64,000 nucleotides of DNA from DAHUXT01 sp036273675 (GCA_036273675.1 DASUHD010000010.1:1-64000); one strand, 5' to 3'. Positions 23,952 through 33,135 are shown, numbered from the stretch's first letter. Translations and numbers: made by a program. Notes: generated from the sequence alone by a model not told the origin.

Positions 23952-24875
23952 TTAATTCGCCAGCCAGTCGATCTCGGAGAGGCCGCGCGCGATGCCACGC
24001 AAACGGGGAGCATCCGGCTCGGCCAGCAGCCGCGCGCAGGTGAGGCCGCTAAGTAGCGGACGTGGGGCGGGCTGCGCCAGTTCGGCGGAGGTAACCCAGT
24101 CGATCAGGCTGGTATCGAGGCCGAAGTGGTTCGCAATCGCCGACGCCCACTCGTGGCGCCCAACCAGGTCAGGCCCGGCGGCGTGATAGATGCCCGTACC
24201 CTCATGCGCCGCCAGCCAGAGCAGCACAGCGGCGAGATCGTCGGCGATGGTGGGCGTATTGAACTGGTCGCGGACGATACGCACCCGCCGCCCCGCGCGC
24301 AGCTCGCCCGCCAGCCAGGTGACGAAGTTGGCGCGTCGGCCCAGGCCATAGACCAGCGCCGTCCGCACAATCGCATAGGGCGTATCGTCCCCGCAGACCG
24401 CCGCAATCGCCCGCTCGCCGTCGAGTTTAGACTGCCCATAATAGCTGATGGCGCGCGGCGTGGCGTCTTCGGCGTATGGCCCTGGCTGGGCGTCGTCGCC
24501 GGGGAAGACGTAGTCCGTGGAGACATGCAGCAGGCGCGCGCCACGGTCACGACAGACCTCGGCCAGCCAGCGCGGCCCATCCACATTCGCCTGATGGGCC
24601 TCATCGCGGCGGGATTCGCAGGCATCTACATTGGTCATTGCGGCGGAATTGACGACGAGATCGGGCGGGGCCAGCCGCGCCTGTTCCAGCACAGCGTCGC
24701 GGTCGCCCAGGTCAAGTGCGGCCCATTCGACGGCGGGATAGCGCGTGGGGAGATCATCGGCTACGGGCGCATGGCTCAGCGCGCGGATGCGGTCATAGCG
24801 CCCGCTGGCTACCGCCTGCTCCACCAGTTTGCCGCCGACGACACCGCCAGCGCCGGTAATCCAGAGCGTGGTCAT
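23952..24875 (-). CDS. rfbD: dTDP-4-dehydrorhamnose reductase
   Basis: A 307-residue extended-SDR/RmlD-type protein. It opens with WITGAGGVVGGKLVEQA, then NSAAMTNVDACES, HVSTDYVFPGD, catalytic YGQSKLDGE and IVRTALVYG, all diagnostic of dTDP-4-dehydrorhamnose reductase, the final step to dTDP-L-rhamnose. Its start lies 8 bases after rfbB, completing the four-gene pathway. A methionine-adenosyltransferase-beta type homologue is the only real alternative, and the context argues against it. Confidence 0.9.
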   Translation of the reverse strand: MTTLWITGAGGVVGGKLVEQAVASGRYDRIRALSHAPVADDLPTRYPAVEWAALDLGDRDAVLEQARLAPPDLVVNSAAMTNVDACESRRDEAHQANVDGPRWLAEVCRDRGARLLHVSTDYVFPGDDAQPGPYAEDATPRAISYYGQSKLDGERAIAAVCGDDTPYAIVRTALVYGLGRRANFVTWLAGELRAGRRVRIVRDQFNTPTIADDLAAVLLWLAAHEGTGIYHAAGPDLVGRHEWASAIANHFGLDTSLIDWVTSAELAQPAPRPLLSGLTCARLLAEPDAPRLRGIARGLSEIDWLAN

Positions 24876-24883
24876 TGGTCGGC

Positions 24884-25924
24884 CTACGACTCGCTCGTGG
24901 CCAGCGTCAGCGCCTTATCGAGGAAGGCATCCTGCCGGGCCAGCAGATTGTCGAGCCAGGCGGTATTGTCGCGGTACCAGGCGATGGCCTGCGCGATGCC
25001 ATCCTCGAACGTCACCTGTGGCGCCCAGCCGAGCCGCGCGCGCAGCTTGCCCGAGTTGACGGCGTGGCGGCGCACATGGCCGAGGCGATCCGGCACGAAG
25101 GTAATCATGCTTTCGGGCTTGCCCAGCGTCGCAAGCACCGTCGCCGCGTTCTGCAGAATGCTGCGCTCCTCATCCGAGCCGACGTTGAAGACCTCGCCCA
25201 CCACCTGCTCGGCGGGCGCATCGAGGATCGTGACCAGCGCGGAGCAGTGGTCGTCCACGTGGATCCAGTCGCGGGTGTTGCGTCCGTCGCCATAGACGGG
25301 CAACTGGCGGTCGGCCAGCGCGTTGGTAATGAAGAGCGGCAGCTGCTTCTCGGGATACTGGTACGGGCCGTAGTTGTTGGAGCAGCGGGTCACGACGACC
25401 GGCAGGCCATAGGTCGCCCAATAGGAGAAGGCCAGCCGGTCGGCTCCCGCCTTACTGGCGGCGTAGGGCGAGAGCGGCTTGAGCGCGTCGGTTTCGAGCG
25501 ATGGGCGGCTCGTGCCATCGGGCGCCTCGGCATTGCCATAGACCTCGTCGGTGCTGATCTGGATGAAGCGTTCGATGCCCGCCTCGCGCGCCGCTTCGAG
25601 CAGCGTGTACGTCCCCTCGACATCGGTCTTGACGAATGCGCCAGGCTCGATGATCGAACGGTCTACGTGGGTCTCAGCGGCGAAGTTGACGACCGCATCG
25701 CAGCCCTTCATCGCGTCTCGCACCGCCTCCGCGTCGCAGATGTCGCCACGCACGAAACGGAAGCGCTCATCGTCGCTGACGGGAGTCAGGTTTTCCAGAT
25801 TGCCCGCGTAGGTCAGCTTGTCGAAGACGACGACCCGCGCGTCAGGCTGCGTCGCCAGCAGATAGCGGACAAATCCGCTGCCGATGAATCCGGCGCCGCC
25901 GGTGACAAAAATCGTGCGCTGCAT
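24884..25924 (-). CDS. rfbB: dTDP-glucose 4,6-dehydratase
   Basis: A 346-residue NAD-dependent dehydratase that converts dTDP-glucose to dTDP-4-keto-6-deoxyglucose. The NAD loop is TGGAGFIGSGFV, followed by NFAAETHVDRSI, STDEVYG, the catalytic YAASKAGAD with Tyr and Lys, and TRCSNNYGPYQYPEKQLP. DWIHVDDHCSAL and TFVPDRLGHVRRHA (usually DRPGHDRRYA) follow. It sits between rfbA and rfbD in the dTDP-L-rhamnose operon. Confidence 0.95.
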   Translation of the reverse strand: MQRTIFVTGGAGFIGSGFVRYLLATQPDARVVVFDKLTYAGNLENLTPVSDDERFRFVRGDICDAEAVRDAMKGCDAVVNFAAETHVDRSIIEPGAFVKTDVEGTYTLLEAAREAGIERFIQISTDEVYGNAEAPDGTSRPSLETDALKPLSPYAASKAGADRLAFSYWATYGLPVVVTRCSNNYGPYQYPEKQLPLFITNALADRQLPVYGDGRNTRDWIHVDDHCSALVTILDAPAEQVVGEVFNVGSDEERSILQNAATVLATLGKPESMITFVPDRLGHVRRHAVNSGKLRARLGWAPQVTFEDGIAQAIAWYRDNTAWLDNLLARQDAFLDKALTLATSES

Positions 25925-25971
25925 CCGAGAAACCTTTCCTTCCGCCCTGATGTCTTGATTGTCTGTATTGT

Positions 25972-27171
25972 CTAGCTCGGCAAGATGCCCACGCGGCTAT
26001 GGTCGCCGAGCATCAGCTTGTGGCCGCGCGGCTTGCGGGTCGAGGTATGCACCTCGGCATGACGCCCGATCAGGCTTTCTTCGATGCGCCCGCGCACGTC
26101 GCTGATGACGCTATGCTCGAGCACGATGCTGAACTCGATCTCACAGGTCTCGATCACGGCGTCGTGGTAAATCGACGTGAACGGCCCGACGTAGGCGTTG
26201 CGCACCACCGTCCGCGCGCCGATGATCGCTGGCCCGCGAATCACGCTGTTCTCGATCACCGCGCCATCCTCCACAATCACCATACCGGTGAGCGAGGAAT
26301 TCTCCGAGACGCGGGCCGTGGGCGCAATCGCGGTGGTCATCGTCAGCAGAACCTGACGATTGGCGTCGAGAATGTCCTCCATCTTGCCGGTATCGATCCA
26401 GTAGCCGGTGAGCCGCTGGGCGCGCACGTCGTGGCCCTGGTTGATGAGCCACTGAATGGCGTCGGTAATCTCAAGCTCGCCGCGCGCCGAAGGCTTGATG
26501 GCGTCGGCGGCGGTGAAGATTGTCGGGTCGAAGAAATAGACACCCACCAGCGCAAGATTGCTCGGCGGCTGGGCGGGCTTCTCGATCAGTCTGCGCACCC
26601 GGAGCGGCTGGGTTGCCCCACCAACTGGCTCGCGCACAACCGCCATAACCTCGCCCACCGCGCCAGCGCCATCCAGCGCCGCAACTTCAGCCACGGCCAC
26701 GGGGGTTGGCTCAGGCTCCAGCTCGGCAATGCCAAACTGGCTGGGGTCTTCGACCTCAGTCAGCAGAATATGGCAGGTGTAGGGGCAACCTGGCGCTGAG
26801 AAGTCATGCACCCGCTCAGAGAGCGACTCGCCGATCAGGTTATCGCCGAGAAACATCACGAAGCGGTCGTCGCCGAGAAACGGCTGGGCGGTCTTGACCG
26901 CATGGGCAAGCCCCAGCGGCGCATCCTGGTGGATGAAGGTGATCTGAACGTCGTTGCCCCATCCGCTCTGCGCCTCGCGCACCACCGCCTCGATCTCGGC
27001 AAACGTATCGCCGACGATGATGCCGATCTCGTGGATGCCCGCCTCGATCAGCGACTCGATGGCATAGAAGAGCACCGGCTTGTTGGCGAGCGGCAGAAGC
27101 TGCTTGGCGCGCGTATAGGTGAGCGGGCGCAGACGCGTTCCCTTGCCACCGCTCAGAATCAGACCTTTCAT
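25972..27171 (-). CDS. rfbA: Glucose-1-phosphate thymidylyltransferase, long form
   Basis: A 399-residue nucleotidyltransferase that makes dTDP-glucose. The GGKGTRLRPLTYTRAKQLLP signature is at the N-terminus, and VMFLGDNLIGE holds the metal Asp. The C-terminal third (about 290-399) has hexapeptide-type repeats (SLTGMVIVEDGAVIENSVI, GPAIIGA) forming a left-handed beta-helix, typical of the long archaeal/actinobacterial form rather than the 290-residue RmlA. Residues 175-200 hold an Ala/Val-rich insertion. Start ATG 27171 follows GAGGAAG. Confidence 0.92.
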   Translation of the reverse strand: MKGLILSGGKGTRLRPLTYTRAKQLLPLANKPVLFYAIESLIEAGIHEIGIIVGDTFAEIEAVVREAQSGWGNDVQITFIHQDAPLGLAHAVKTAQPFLGDDRFVMFLGDNLIGESLSERVHDFSAPGCPYTCHILLTEVEDPSQFGIAELEPEPTPVAVAEVAALDGAGAVGEVMAVVREPVGGATQPLRVRRLIEKPAQPPSNLALVGVYFFDPTIFTAADAIKPSARGELEITDAIQWLINQGHDVRAQRLTGYWIDTGKMEDILDANRQVLLTMTTAIAPTARVSENSSLTGMVIVEDGAVIENSVIRGPAIIGARTVVRNAYVGPFTSIYHDAVIETCEIEFSIVLEHSVISDVRGRIEESLIGRHAEVHTSTRKPRGHKLMLGDHSRVGILPS

Positions 27172-27231
27172 GCACACTTCCTCGCTCTGCTTAATGCCGC
27201 CCTCGGACGCCTCTCGATATTCACTCGACAC

Positions 27232-27705
27232 TCACTTGATCGGCGGGCCGCTCAGCCAGTGGTAGCCAATCGCAGGATCATCGAAAGCGATACGTCCCTC
27301 TTCGTCGGGATTATAGGTGCAGGAGGTAACGTAGAAGAGGTGGGCAGGCGTCTCGCCAATCACCCGGCAGCCGTGCGCAACCCCTGGCGGAATCTTGACC
27401 ACGGCGGGCGGCAGGTCGTCGCCAAGGGCAATCTCCTGGGTGACGCCGCGCGTTGGCGACCCCTCGCGCAGATCGTGCAAGCCAACGCGGAGCCGCCCAA
27501 AGGCGACGTACCACCAGTCAATCTGCGTCTTGTGGATGTGCCACGCCTTGACGACGCCAGGATACATCTTTGAGTGGCTGAGCTGGCCGAACCCTTCCTG
27601 GAAGAAGTCATCGGTCACGCGAATCAGTTCCTCGAAATACCCACGGTCATCCGCATGACGCGCCAGTGGCTGAATCACAACGCCATCGATATTTCCCAGC
27701 GGCAC
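27232..27705 (-). CDS. rfbC: dTDP-4-dehydrorhamnose 3,5-epimerase family protein
   Basis: A 157-residue cupin of the RmlC family: ADDRGYFEEL, then FGQLSHSKMYPGVVKAWHIHK with the active-site His, DWWYVAFGRLRVGL and IPPGVAHG. It is shorter than classical RmlC (about 180) but typical of the compact branch. The start is GTG 27705, with GGAGGG five bases upstream, rather than an upstream ATG at 27846. It is the first rhamnose gene, followed by rfbA after 60 bases. It supplies the L-configured 4-keto sugar to rfbD. Confidence 0.87.
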   Translation of the reverse strand: MPLGNIDGVVIQPLARHADDRGYFEELIRVTDDFFQEGFGQLSHSKMYPGVVKAWHIHKTQIDWWYVAFGRLRVGLHDLREGSPTRGVTQEIALGDDLPPAVVKIPPGVAHGCRVIGETPAHLFYVTSCTYNPDEEGRIAFDDPAIGYHWLSGPPIK

Positions 27706-27806
27706 AGTATCCCTCCAGATATTCTCACTCCATCGCGGCTGCTTCGCCAGATTTTGGTAGACAGTGAGTGACCCACTAGTGGCCGTGGTCACAGGCCGCG
27801 CCCCAA

Positions 27807-27835
27807 AGTATAACCCAACAGTGCGCCAATGGGAA
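27807..27835 (-). promoter_or_regulatory. Possible internal promoter for the rhamnose operon
   Basis: Minus-strand TTCCCA (27835-27830), a 17-base spacer and TATACT (27812-27807), about 100 bases before rfbC. Between the two lies an inverted repeat, GTGACC/GGTCAC, around the palindrome CCACTAGTGG at about 27766-27790, a possible operator or hairpin. Confidence 0.45.
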
Positions 27836-27888
27836 CGCGCTGGCAAGAGGTACTACAACGGCTGGAGCATCGGTGTCGTACATGCTGG

Positions 27889-29433
27889 TCAGGCGCGGGC
27901 GAGTTGCGCAAACAGGCGTTCGTACTGATCGGTCACCACATCCCAGCTATAGACCGTCTTCGCACGAAGCGCCGCCCGCTTGCGATACTCCTCGACCAGC
28001 GCTGGATCGGCAATCGCCTGCGCCATCACCCGCGCCAGATCTGTCGCCCCCTTCTCGCCCGCGTAGGGAAGCCCAGCGTCGCCGATGGTCTCCATGTTGG
28101 CGGCCATATCGTTGACCACCACACAGTTGCCGAACGCCATCGCCTCCAGCAGCGCCGGATGCGTCCCGCCCACGCCACTGGCGAAGGCGTAGATGCGTGC
28201 ATTCGAGCCAAGCTCGTGGTAGCCATCGCCAAAGACGTAGCCCGCGAAGACGACGCCAGGGCCAGCCTTGCGCTTCAGCTCCTCCTTGTAGTCGCTGCTG
28301 TAGGGCGCGTCGCCGACCAGGCAAAGCTGTAACCCGGTTTCTGGCCCGCCAAGCCGCTGGTACGCCTCGATGACATCGTGCGCGTTGTTCTCTGGGACGA
28401 GCCGACCCACCCAGAGGATATAGCCATTCGGCTTCAGCCCTAACCGCTCCAGCGTCTCGCCTGGCGGCAGGTGGGGAACGTCCGAGCCGTAGGGGACGAA
28501 GACGGAGGGCGTATGGAACCTGTCCTGGTAGTATTTCTCGACCACCCGTGAATCGGAGACGATGCAGCTTGCGAGCTTCGTCGCCAGCCGCTCCGAGGTT
28601 TGCAGGTAGCGCTTGGCGAAGCCGCCCCACTTGTCGCGCTCCCAGTCCGCCCCATCCACATTGATGGCGGTTGGCTTCCCCACCAGCCGGGGGATGCCCG
28701 CCAGCGGCCCGTTGCCCACGCCGCAGATGTAGACGACATCGTAGCGGCGGAACTCGCCGTGCAGCATCGAGAGAAAGGTATGCGCAATGGTATCGAAATG
28801 TTTGCTGGCAATTGTCGGCAGCTTCACAAGCCGCACGCCCTTGTAGGTCTTTTCGGGCCATTTGACATGATGCGAGCGGCAATAGACCGTCACCGAATGC
28901 CCGCGCTCGACCAGTCGCACCGAGAGCTGCTCGACGCATGTCTCGAATCCACTATAGCTGGCGGGGATGCCCCGCGATCCCATCATCGCGATGCGCAGCG
29001 GCCGTTTCGCCTTCATCGTCGGCTGCGAGCTGGGTGTCGCCTCAGGAGCGGGAGCGCTTGCGGAGACCAGTCGCGGCGGGGCGGTCGTCTTCCTCCGTAC
29101 CGCCTCGCGCGTGACAGCGCCCGTCCGCACGAGCGTGTTGTCATCGAGCAGCCATTCGGCGCGCGCGGGTACCGGAGTCATATCCGCCTCAGCCGCCAGC
29201 CCTGGCCCGGATGAGCCATTCGCCATAGCGTCCGTGTCGTCTGTGCTGTCCGTGTTATCCGTAGCGCGCCATCGCGTTAGCCGGAGGTTCTCGATGATGA
29301 CCCAGAGCGATAGCACGACCACCGCCGCGATCAGGCCGATTACGGCATAGACGTCATCACCGCGAATGGCGAGCGAGCCGATAGACCAGCTTATCGCGGC
29401 CGGAAAGCTGTGCGGAAGAACTCCATCTGGCAT
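27889..29433 (-). CDS. GT4 glycosyltransferase of the DUF1972/rhamnosyltransferase type with N-terminal membrane anchor
   Basis: A 514-residue protein. One membrane helix lies at about residues 28-48, a low-complexity linker at about 55-145 (including TDNTDSTDDTD), and a GT-B transferase from about 145. IAMMGSRGIPASYSGFETC is the DUF1972 signature of bacterial rhamnosyl/galactosyltransferases, and SGVGGTHPALLEAM is the C-terminal donor-binding motif. It lies upstream of the rfbCABD cluster on the same strand, so transfer of rhamnose is likely. Start ATG has AAGGAG 10 bases upstream and a good promoter at 29598-29626. Confidence 0.85.
   Translation of the reverse strand: MPDGVLPHSFPAAISWSIGSLAIRGDDVYAVIGLIAAVVVLSLWVIIENLRLTRWRATDNTDSTDDTDAMANGSSGPGLAAEADMTPVPARAEWLLDDNTLVRTGAVTREAVRRKTTAPPRLVSASAPAPEATPSSQPTMKAKRPLRIAMMGSRGIPASYSGFETCVEQLSVRLVERGHSVTVYCRSHHVKWPEKTYKGVRLVKLPTIASKHFDTIAHTFLSMLHGEFRRYDVVYICGVGNGPLAGIPRLVGKPTAINVDGADWERDKWGGFAKRYLQTSERLATKLASCIVSDSRVVEKYYQDRFHTPSVFVPYGSDVPHLPPGETLERLGLKPNGYILWVGRLVPENNAHDVIEAYQRLGGPETGLQLCLVGDAPYSSDYKEELKRKAGPGVVFAGYVFGDGYHELGSNARIYAFASGVGGTHPALLEAMAFGNCVVVNDMAANMETIGDAGLPYAGEKGATDLARVMAQAIADPALVEEYRKRAALRAKTVYSWDVVTDQYERLFAQLARA
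29230..29265. repeat. 9-bp tandem repeat in the linker of the GT4 gene
   Basis: Four degenerate 9-bp units of the form GTCCGTGTC, GTCTGTGCT, GTCCGTGTT, ATCCGTAGC. On the coding strand they specify Asp/Thr/Asn-rich triplets (TDNTDSTDDTD). The unit length keeps the frame, so copy-number changes would lengthen the linker without breaking the gene. Confidence 0.65.
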
Positions 29434-29597
29434 CGTGCGAACTGCTCCTTGCGCGACTCCGAAAACGCTCTTGCTGGCGCCGCCATTGCATCAGCATACA
29501 TCACACCCTGAGGTATTTTACACGCCTGGCGAGGTATCTGGCACGCCTCGTATGGCGCATCTGGCAGGGTCGGCGCTTGTGGCTGCCGGGCCTGTTC

Positions 29598-29626
29598 ATT
29601 ATAGTGATTCGGCGCGACGCTGTCAT
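29598..29626 (-). promoter_or_regulatory. Promoter of the minus-strand GT4/rhamnose arm
   Basis: Minus-strand ATGACA (29626-29621), a 17-base spacer and a perfect TATAAT (29603-29598), giving a start near 29590 and a leader of about 157 bases. Confidence 0.7.
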
Positions 29627-29693
29627 AGTCCAGGTTACTTTCAGCTAACGGCGGCAGCGGGACGTTCCGCGTGTGACAACGCGCTGCATCCAG

Positions 29694-29726
29694 GCATAAA
29701 TGATGCATAAATGATGCATAAATAAT
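29694..29726. repeat. Three 11-bp direct repeats
   Basis: GCATAAATGAT occurs twice exactly (29694-29704, 29705-29715) and once with one change (GCATAAATAAT, 29716-29726). The 11-bp period places copies on nearly the same helix face, as in tandem regulator sites. Confidence 0.65.
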
Positions 29727-30059
29727 GCCGCAAGTGGACCCGACATGCGCCACCATTTGCGGCGTTCTTCGGGGCGCTTCAGGCAATGCGGAAGCGGCGC
29801 GCTTACTGGCGCCTTCTCTGATAATTTGGCGCCGCCCACGATGGCGCCATGCGAAATTGGCCGGATGAATTGCGCTACCAGACGGCGGACGTGTATCATT
29901 GTTGTGCTGTTACCAGGAGCGGGAGATACCGCGTACTCATGCCGGGACTGACCACATGGAGAGGCATAGGTGACGAGAGCCTGACTGGTTTATTGAGCCG
30001 AAGGAATCGGTCAGAGGAATAATCAGCGCAGAGACACGGAGAGAAAATGTGCGGCAGAG

Positions 30060-31286
30060 ATGTCGCAGGGGAGATACATGGGTCAGAGCCGTCAAATGTC
30101 ACGCCCGTTGCGGGTTGCTATCGATGCGCATATGGTTGGCGAACGCGAAACGGGAAACGAAACATACGTTGTCAACCTCATACGCGGTCTCGCGAGCCTT
30201 GGTCCACAAGCCCCCGCAACGCAGTATCTGCTGTACTCGACCCATCCCGAGCGGCTCGACGCGTGCGGCCCGCTTCCATCCTACTTCGCGCGCCGTCGCG
30301 TCGCCCCGGCGACATCCGCGCTACGCATCACGATGGGCCTGCCTGCTCGCGCACTGGCCGATCACATCGATGTGCTGCATGTCACATACATCGCGCCACC
30401 AGCGGTATCCGCCGCGGTGGTTGCTACCGTCCATGACATTTCGTATGAACTCTATCCCGAGACGTTCTCAGCGCGCGATCGCGCTATTCTCAAAACGCTG
30501 GTGCCACGCACTATTCGGCATGCGCAAACGGTAATCACCGTCTCCGAAAGTTCTCGCCGAGACATCTCGAACTATTACAAGGTTGACCCTGAGAAGATCA
30601 GGGTCGTCTATCAATCTATAGCATCAAGTTACCGCGTACTTCATGACAGAAGTGAGGTCGAGAGCGTGATGGCGCGGCATGGCATCACTGGCAGATATCT
30701 GCTGGCGGTGGGGAACCTGCAACCACGCAAGAACCTGCCGCGCCTGGTGCGCGCCTTCGCCGAAGCCAAACGCACGGGCGCGTACGACGGACGCCTGGTG
30801 CTTGTCGGCAAGAGTATGTGGCGTGAATCGCAGATCTTCCAGGAGATTCGCCAGCACGGCCTTGAGAACGAAGTCATTGCTACCGGCTATATTTCCGAGG
30901 ACGATGTCGTCGCGCTGTACAATGGGGCTGACGCGTTCATCTACCCCTCGATCTACGAAGGATTCGGCCTGCCACCACTCGAGGCGATGGCATGCGGTTG
31001 TCCGGCCATCACGGGGAATACCTCATCACTGCCTGAGGTAGTCGGCTCGGCCGGGATCATGGTAGACCCAACCTCTGAGGAGGAACTTACACGAGCGATT
31101 GTGACAATGACCAGCGACGCTCAGTTCAGGGACGATTGCATCAGGTTGGGGTTAGAGCGGGTCCAGCACTTCTCGGCTACCGCTGCCGCAAGAGACACGC
31201 TGGACGTATATTATGATGCGGCGGACAGACGCCATTCGTCTGATCGCGTTCGTGACCTCAAGTCATCCACAGAACAGACTTCATGA
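30060..31286 (+). CDS. GT4 family glycosyltransferase
   Basis: A 408-residue GT-B transferase. The N-terminal domain contains VAIDAHMVGERETGNETYV, the linker region ITVSESSRRDI, and the donor-binding domain GRYLLAVGNLQPRKNLPR and YPSIYEGFGLPPLEAMACG with the E-x7-E pair. It resembles mannosyl- and rhamnosyltransferases of exopolysaccharide clusters. Starts at 30060, 30078 (after AGGGGAG) or 30096 are all possible. The following flippase gene begins 16 bases downstream. Confidence 0.87.
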   Translation: MSQGRYMGQSRQMSRPLRVAIDAHMVGERETGNETYVVNLIRGLASLGPQAPATQYLLYSTHPERLDACGPLPSYFARRRVAPATSALRITMGLPARALADHIDVLHVTYIAPPAVSAAVVATVHDISYELYPETFSARDRAILKTLVPRTIRHAQTVITVSESSRRDISNYYKVDPEKIRVVYQSIASSYRVLHDRSEVESVMARHGITGRYLLAVGNLQPRKNLPRLVRAFAEAKRTGAYDGRLVLVGKSMWRESQIFQEIRQHGLENEVIATGYISEDDVVALYNGADAFIYPSIYEGFGLPPLEAMACGCPAITGNTSSLPEVVGSAGIMVDPTSEEELTRAIVTMTSDAQFRDDCIRLGLERVQHFSATAAARDTLDVYYDAADRRHSSDRVRDLKSSTEQTS

Positions 31287-31301
31287 ATAGTGGAGCGCGG
31301 C

Positions 31302-33077
31302 ATGTCGACTGATGGGAATAGAGGATCGGGCTGGCCTCGCGATTCGAGCGAGCCAACGCCAACACCAGCGCCAACCCGATACGGCCCGGACAACCCATAC
31401 AATCCGTATGAAGGCTACGAGTACGATCCCTATGACTTCAGTGGCATTTTTTCGGATACTGATTTCCAGGTAACGGACGCGCGTCTCCGCGTCGTTGTGC
31501 CGACGAGCGAATCTCCTACACCGCCATCCGTGTCCGTACCAATGGGTCGGCCTTCTTCCAACACCAACTCACTCAAGGCCATCGGTAACTCGGTCGGGAT
31601 TATTGCCGCGCAGATCATCAATAAACTGGTGACGTATATTGCATTTATCATCGCGGCGGCCGCCCTATCGGTGCAAGACTTCTCGATCTATGTGCTTGTC
31701 TTGACCGGCAAAGAACTGCTCAACTCCATCACGACCTTTGGCTGGGATCAGGTACTGATTCGTACCCTGTCACACACACCCAGCGCCGAAGCGCGCAAGC
31801 GACTGTTACGCGATGGTGTGGCGCTGAAACTAGGGGCGTCAGTGGTCAGCGCCGTTATCATCGTCATTGCGCTCTACATTATGGGTACAAGCGCGGATGT
31901 CATCGCGGGAACCGTCATTGTGGTGGGCGATCTCATCCTTGCTAATCTCGGCTCGAGCCTGATGACGTATTATCGCGCGCGGCTCGATGCCCGAGCGCCA
32001 ACAATAGCGCAGGCCATTGCGCGCGCCATTTATCTCATCGCCATGGCCGTGGCCGCGCATATGGGCGGTAACTGGCTGGTGATGCTTGAATTGCTGCTGA
32101 TCTCGGATGCCGCTATCTGTGTTATCCTGACGGTCCTGCTCAGCAGACGCCTCGGCCACGTCGGTCTTGCGCCAGATAGACACATACGCTCGATGCTTCC
32201 CCAGGTGATCTCGCTTGGAATCGCGGGCATCGGCATCCTGGCCTACCATCGGCTGGACACCTTTCTCATTGCCCAGCTCGGTCACGTAAATGAGGTTGGT
32301 TTCTACAGCGCGGCCTATAAGATGACGGAGGCTCCGCTGGCGGTGATCGTCGCAATCTCAACGACGGTGCTCCCGCTGGTGAGCTATCGTGAGCTTGACG
32401 GGGAAGTGCGCGCGCGGGTGGCGACGCTGACCAAGCATGCGCTGCGATACGGCTACGCGCTGTCACTGCTGGCAGCGGTGAGCATGACGGTATTCGCCCC
32501 GCAGATGGTCAGGATACTCTACGGTTCCCGCTTCGAGAGTATCGTGCCAGCGGTCATCATCATGGCGTGGAGCACTGTGGGCCTGGCGATCAACAACATC
32601 ACGTCCGCGGTGCTCACGGGCATTGGTCGCCAGCGCATTCTCTTGCCAGTCGTCGGCGTCAATCTCGTGCTCAATCTCGCGCTCAACGTGCTGTTGATTC
32701 CTCACTGGGGGTATCTCGGCAGTTCCGTCGCGACAACAGTGACTGAGGACTTCAATGTTATCGTTCAGGTGCTGATCCTCTGTGTCATCCTTCGGCGAAT
32801 AAGCCTGATTGGCACCACGGTGTTGGCGGTCATCGTAGGAACAGTGTGCCTGGCCGGCATATTCACCTTCAACATCAAACCCACCCTGATTGAGGGATCT
32901 ATTGTGATGGTCGTTTTGTGCGTCATTCTCTTCGCGACGCGCGTGATCACCAAAGATGACCTGTTGCGGCTGGCGCGATACGGAAAGCGCTTCCTTCAGC
33001 GGTTTTCGCCGCGAAAAAGAACCAAGAAACCATCGCAGGAACAACTGAGTGACCCTTCAGTGTCAGTCCCAATGTAG
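31302..33077 (+). CDS. Wzx-like polysaccharide flippase
   Basis: A 591-residue membrane protein of the MOP/polysaccharide-transport superfamily. About 95 N-terminal residues are disordered and rich in Tyr, Pro, Asp and Ser. They are followed by 12-14 hydrophobic helices beginning at NSVGIIAAQIINKLVTYI, including WDQVLIRTLS, YHRLDTFLIAQLG, VGFYSAAYKMTEAP and NLVLNLALNVLLIPHWGYLGSSVAT. Such proteins flip lipid-linked repeat units across the membrane. ATG 31302 is favoured by GGAG six bases upstream. The peptide PSVSVPM occurs both near residue 75 and at the extreme C-terminus. Confidence 0.87.
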   Translation: MSTDGNRGSGWPRDSSEPTPTPAPTRYGPDNPYNPYEGYEYDPYDFSGIFSDTDFQVTDARLRVVVPTSESPTPPSVSVPMGRPSSNTNSLKAIGNSVGIIAAQIINKLVTYIAFIIAAAALSVQDFSIYVLVLTGKELLNSITTFGWDQVLIRTLSHTPSAEARKRLLRDGVALKLGASVVSAVIIVIALYIMGTSADVIAGTVIVVGDLILANLGSSLMTYYRARLDARAPTIAQAIARAIYLIAMAVAAHMGGNWLVMLELLLISDAAICVILTVLLSRRLGHVGLAPDRHIRSMLPQVISLGIAGIGILAYHRLDTFLIAQLGHVNEVGFYSAAYKMTEAPLAVIVAISTTVLPLVSYRELDGEVRARVATLTKHALRYGYALSLLAAVSMTVFAPQMVRILYGSRFESIVPAVIIMAWSTVGLAINNITSAVLTGIGRQRILLPVVGVNLVLNLALNVLLIPHWGYLGSSVATTVTEDFNVIVQVLILCVILRRISLIGTTVLAVIVGTVCLAGIFTFNIKPTLIEGSIVMVVLCVILFATRVITKDDLLRLARYGKRFLQRFSPRKRTKKPSQEQLSDPSVSVPM

Positions 33078-33135
33078 GGGTGGGCGATGTGGTGTATGTG
33101 GGCGGTCGATGACGGCTGCATGGGAACGGCAGGAC

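Larger units (their letters stand above)
29434..30059. promoter_or_regulatory. Divergent intergenic region of the polysaccharide locus
   Basis: A 626-base region between divergent glycosyltransferase genes with no believable gene. It holds the minus-strand promoter (29598-29626), three 11-bp direct repeats (29694-29726), an inverted pair CCGCAA/TTGCGG about 30 bases apart around 29729-29763, and three GGCGCC palindromes at 29808-29813, 29828-29833 and 29843-29848. It probably integrates control of both arms of the locus. Confidence 0.5.

Noticed and set aside
29694..29726. Short direct repeats considered as a CRISPR array
   Set aside because: Repeats are 11 bases and contiguous, without spacers, and no cas gene is present.
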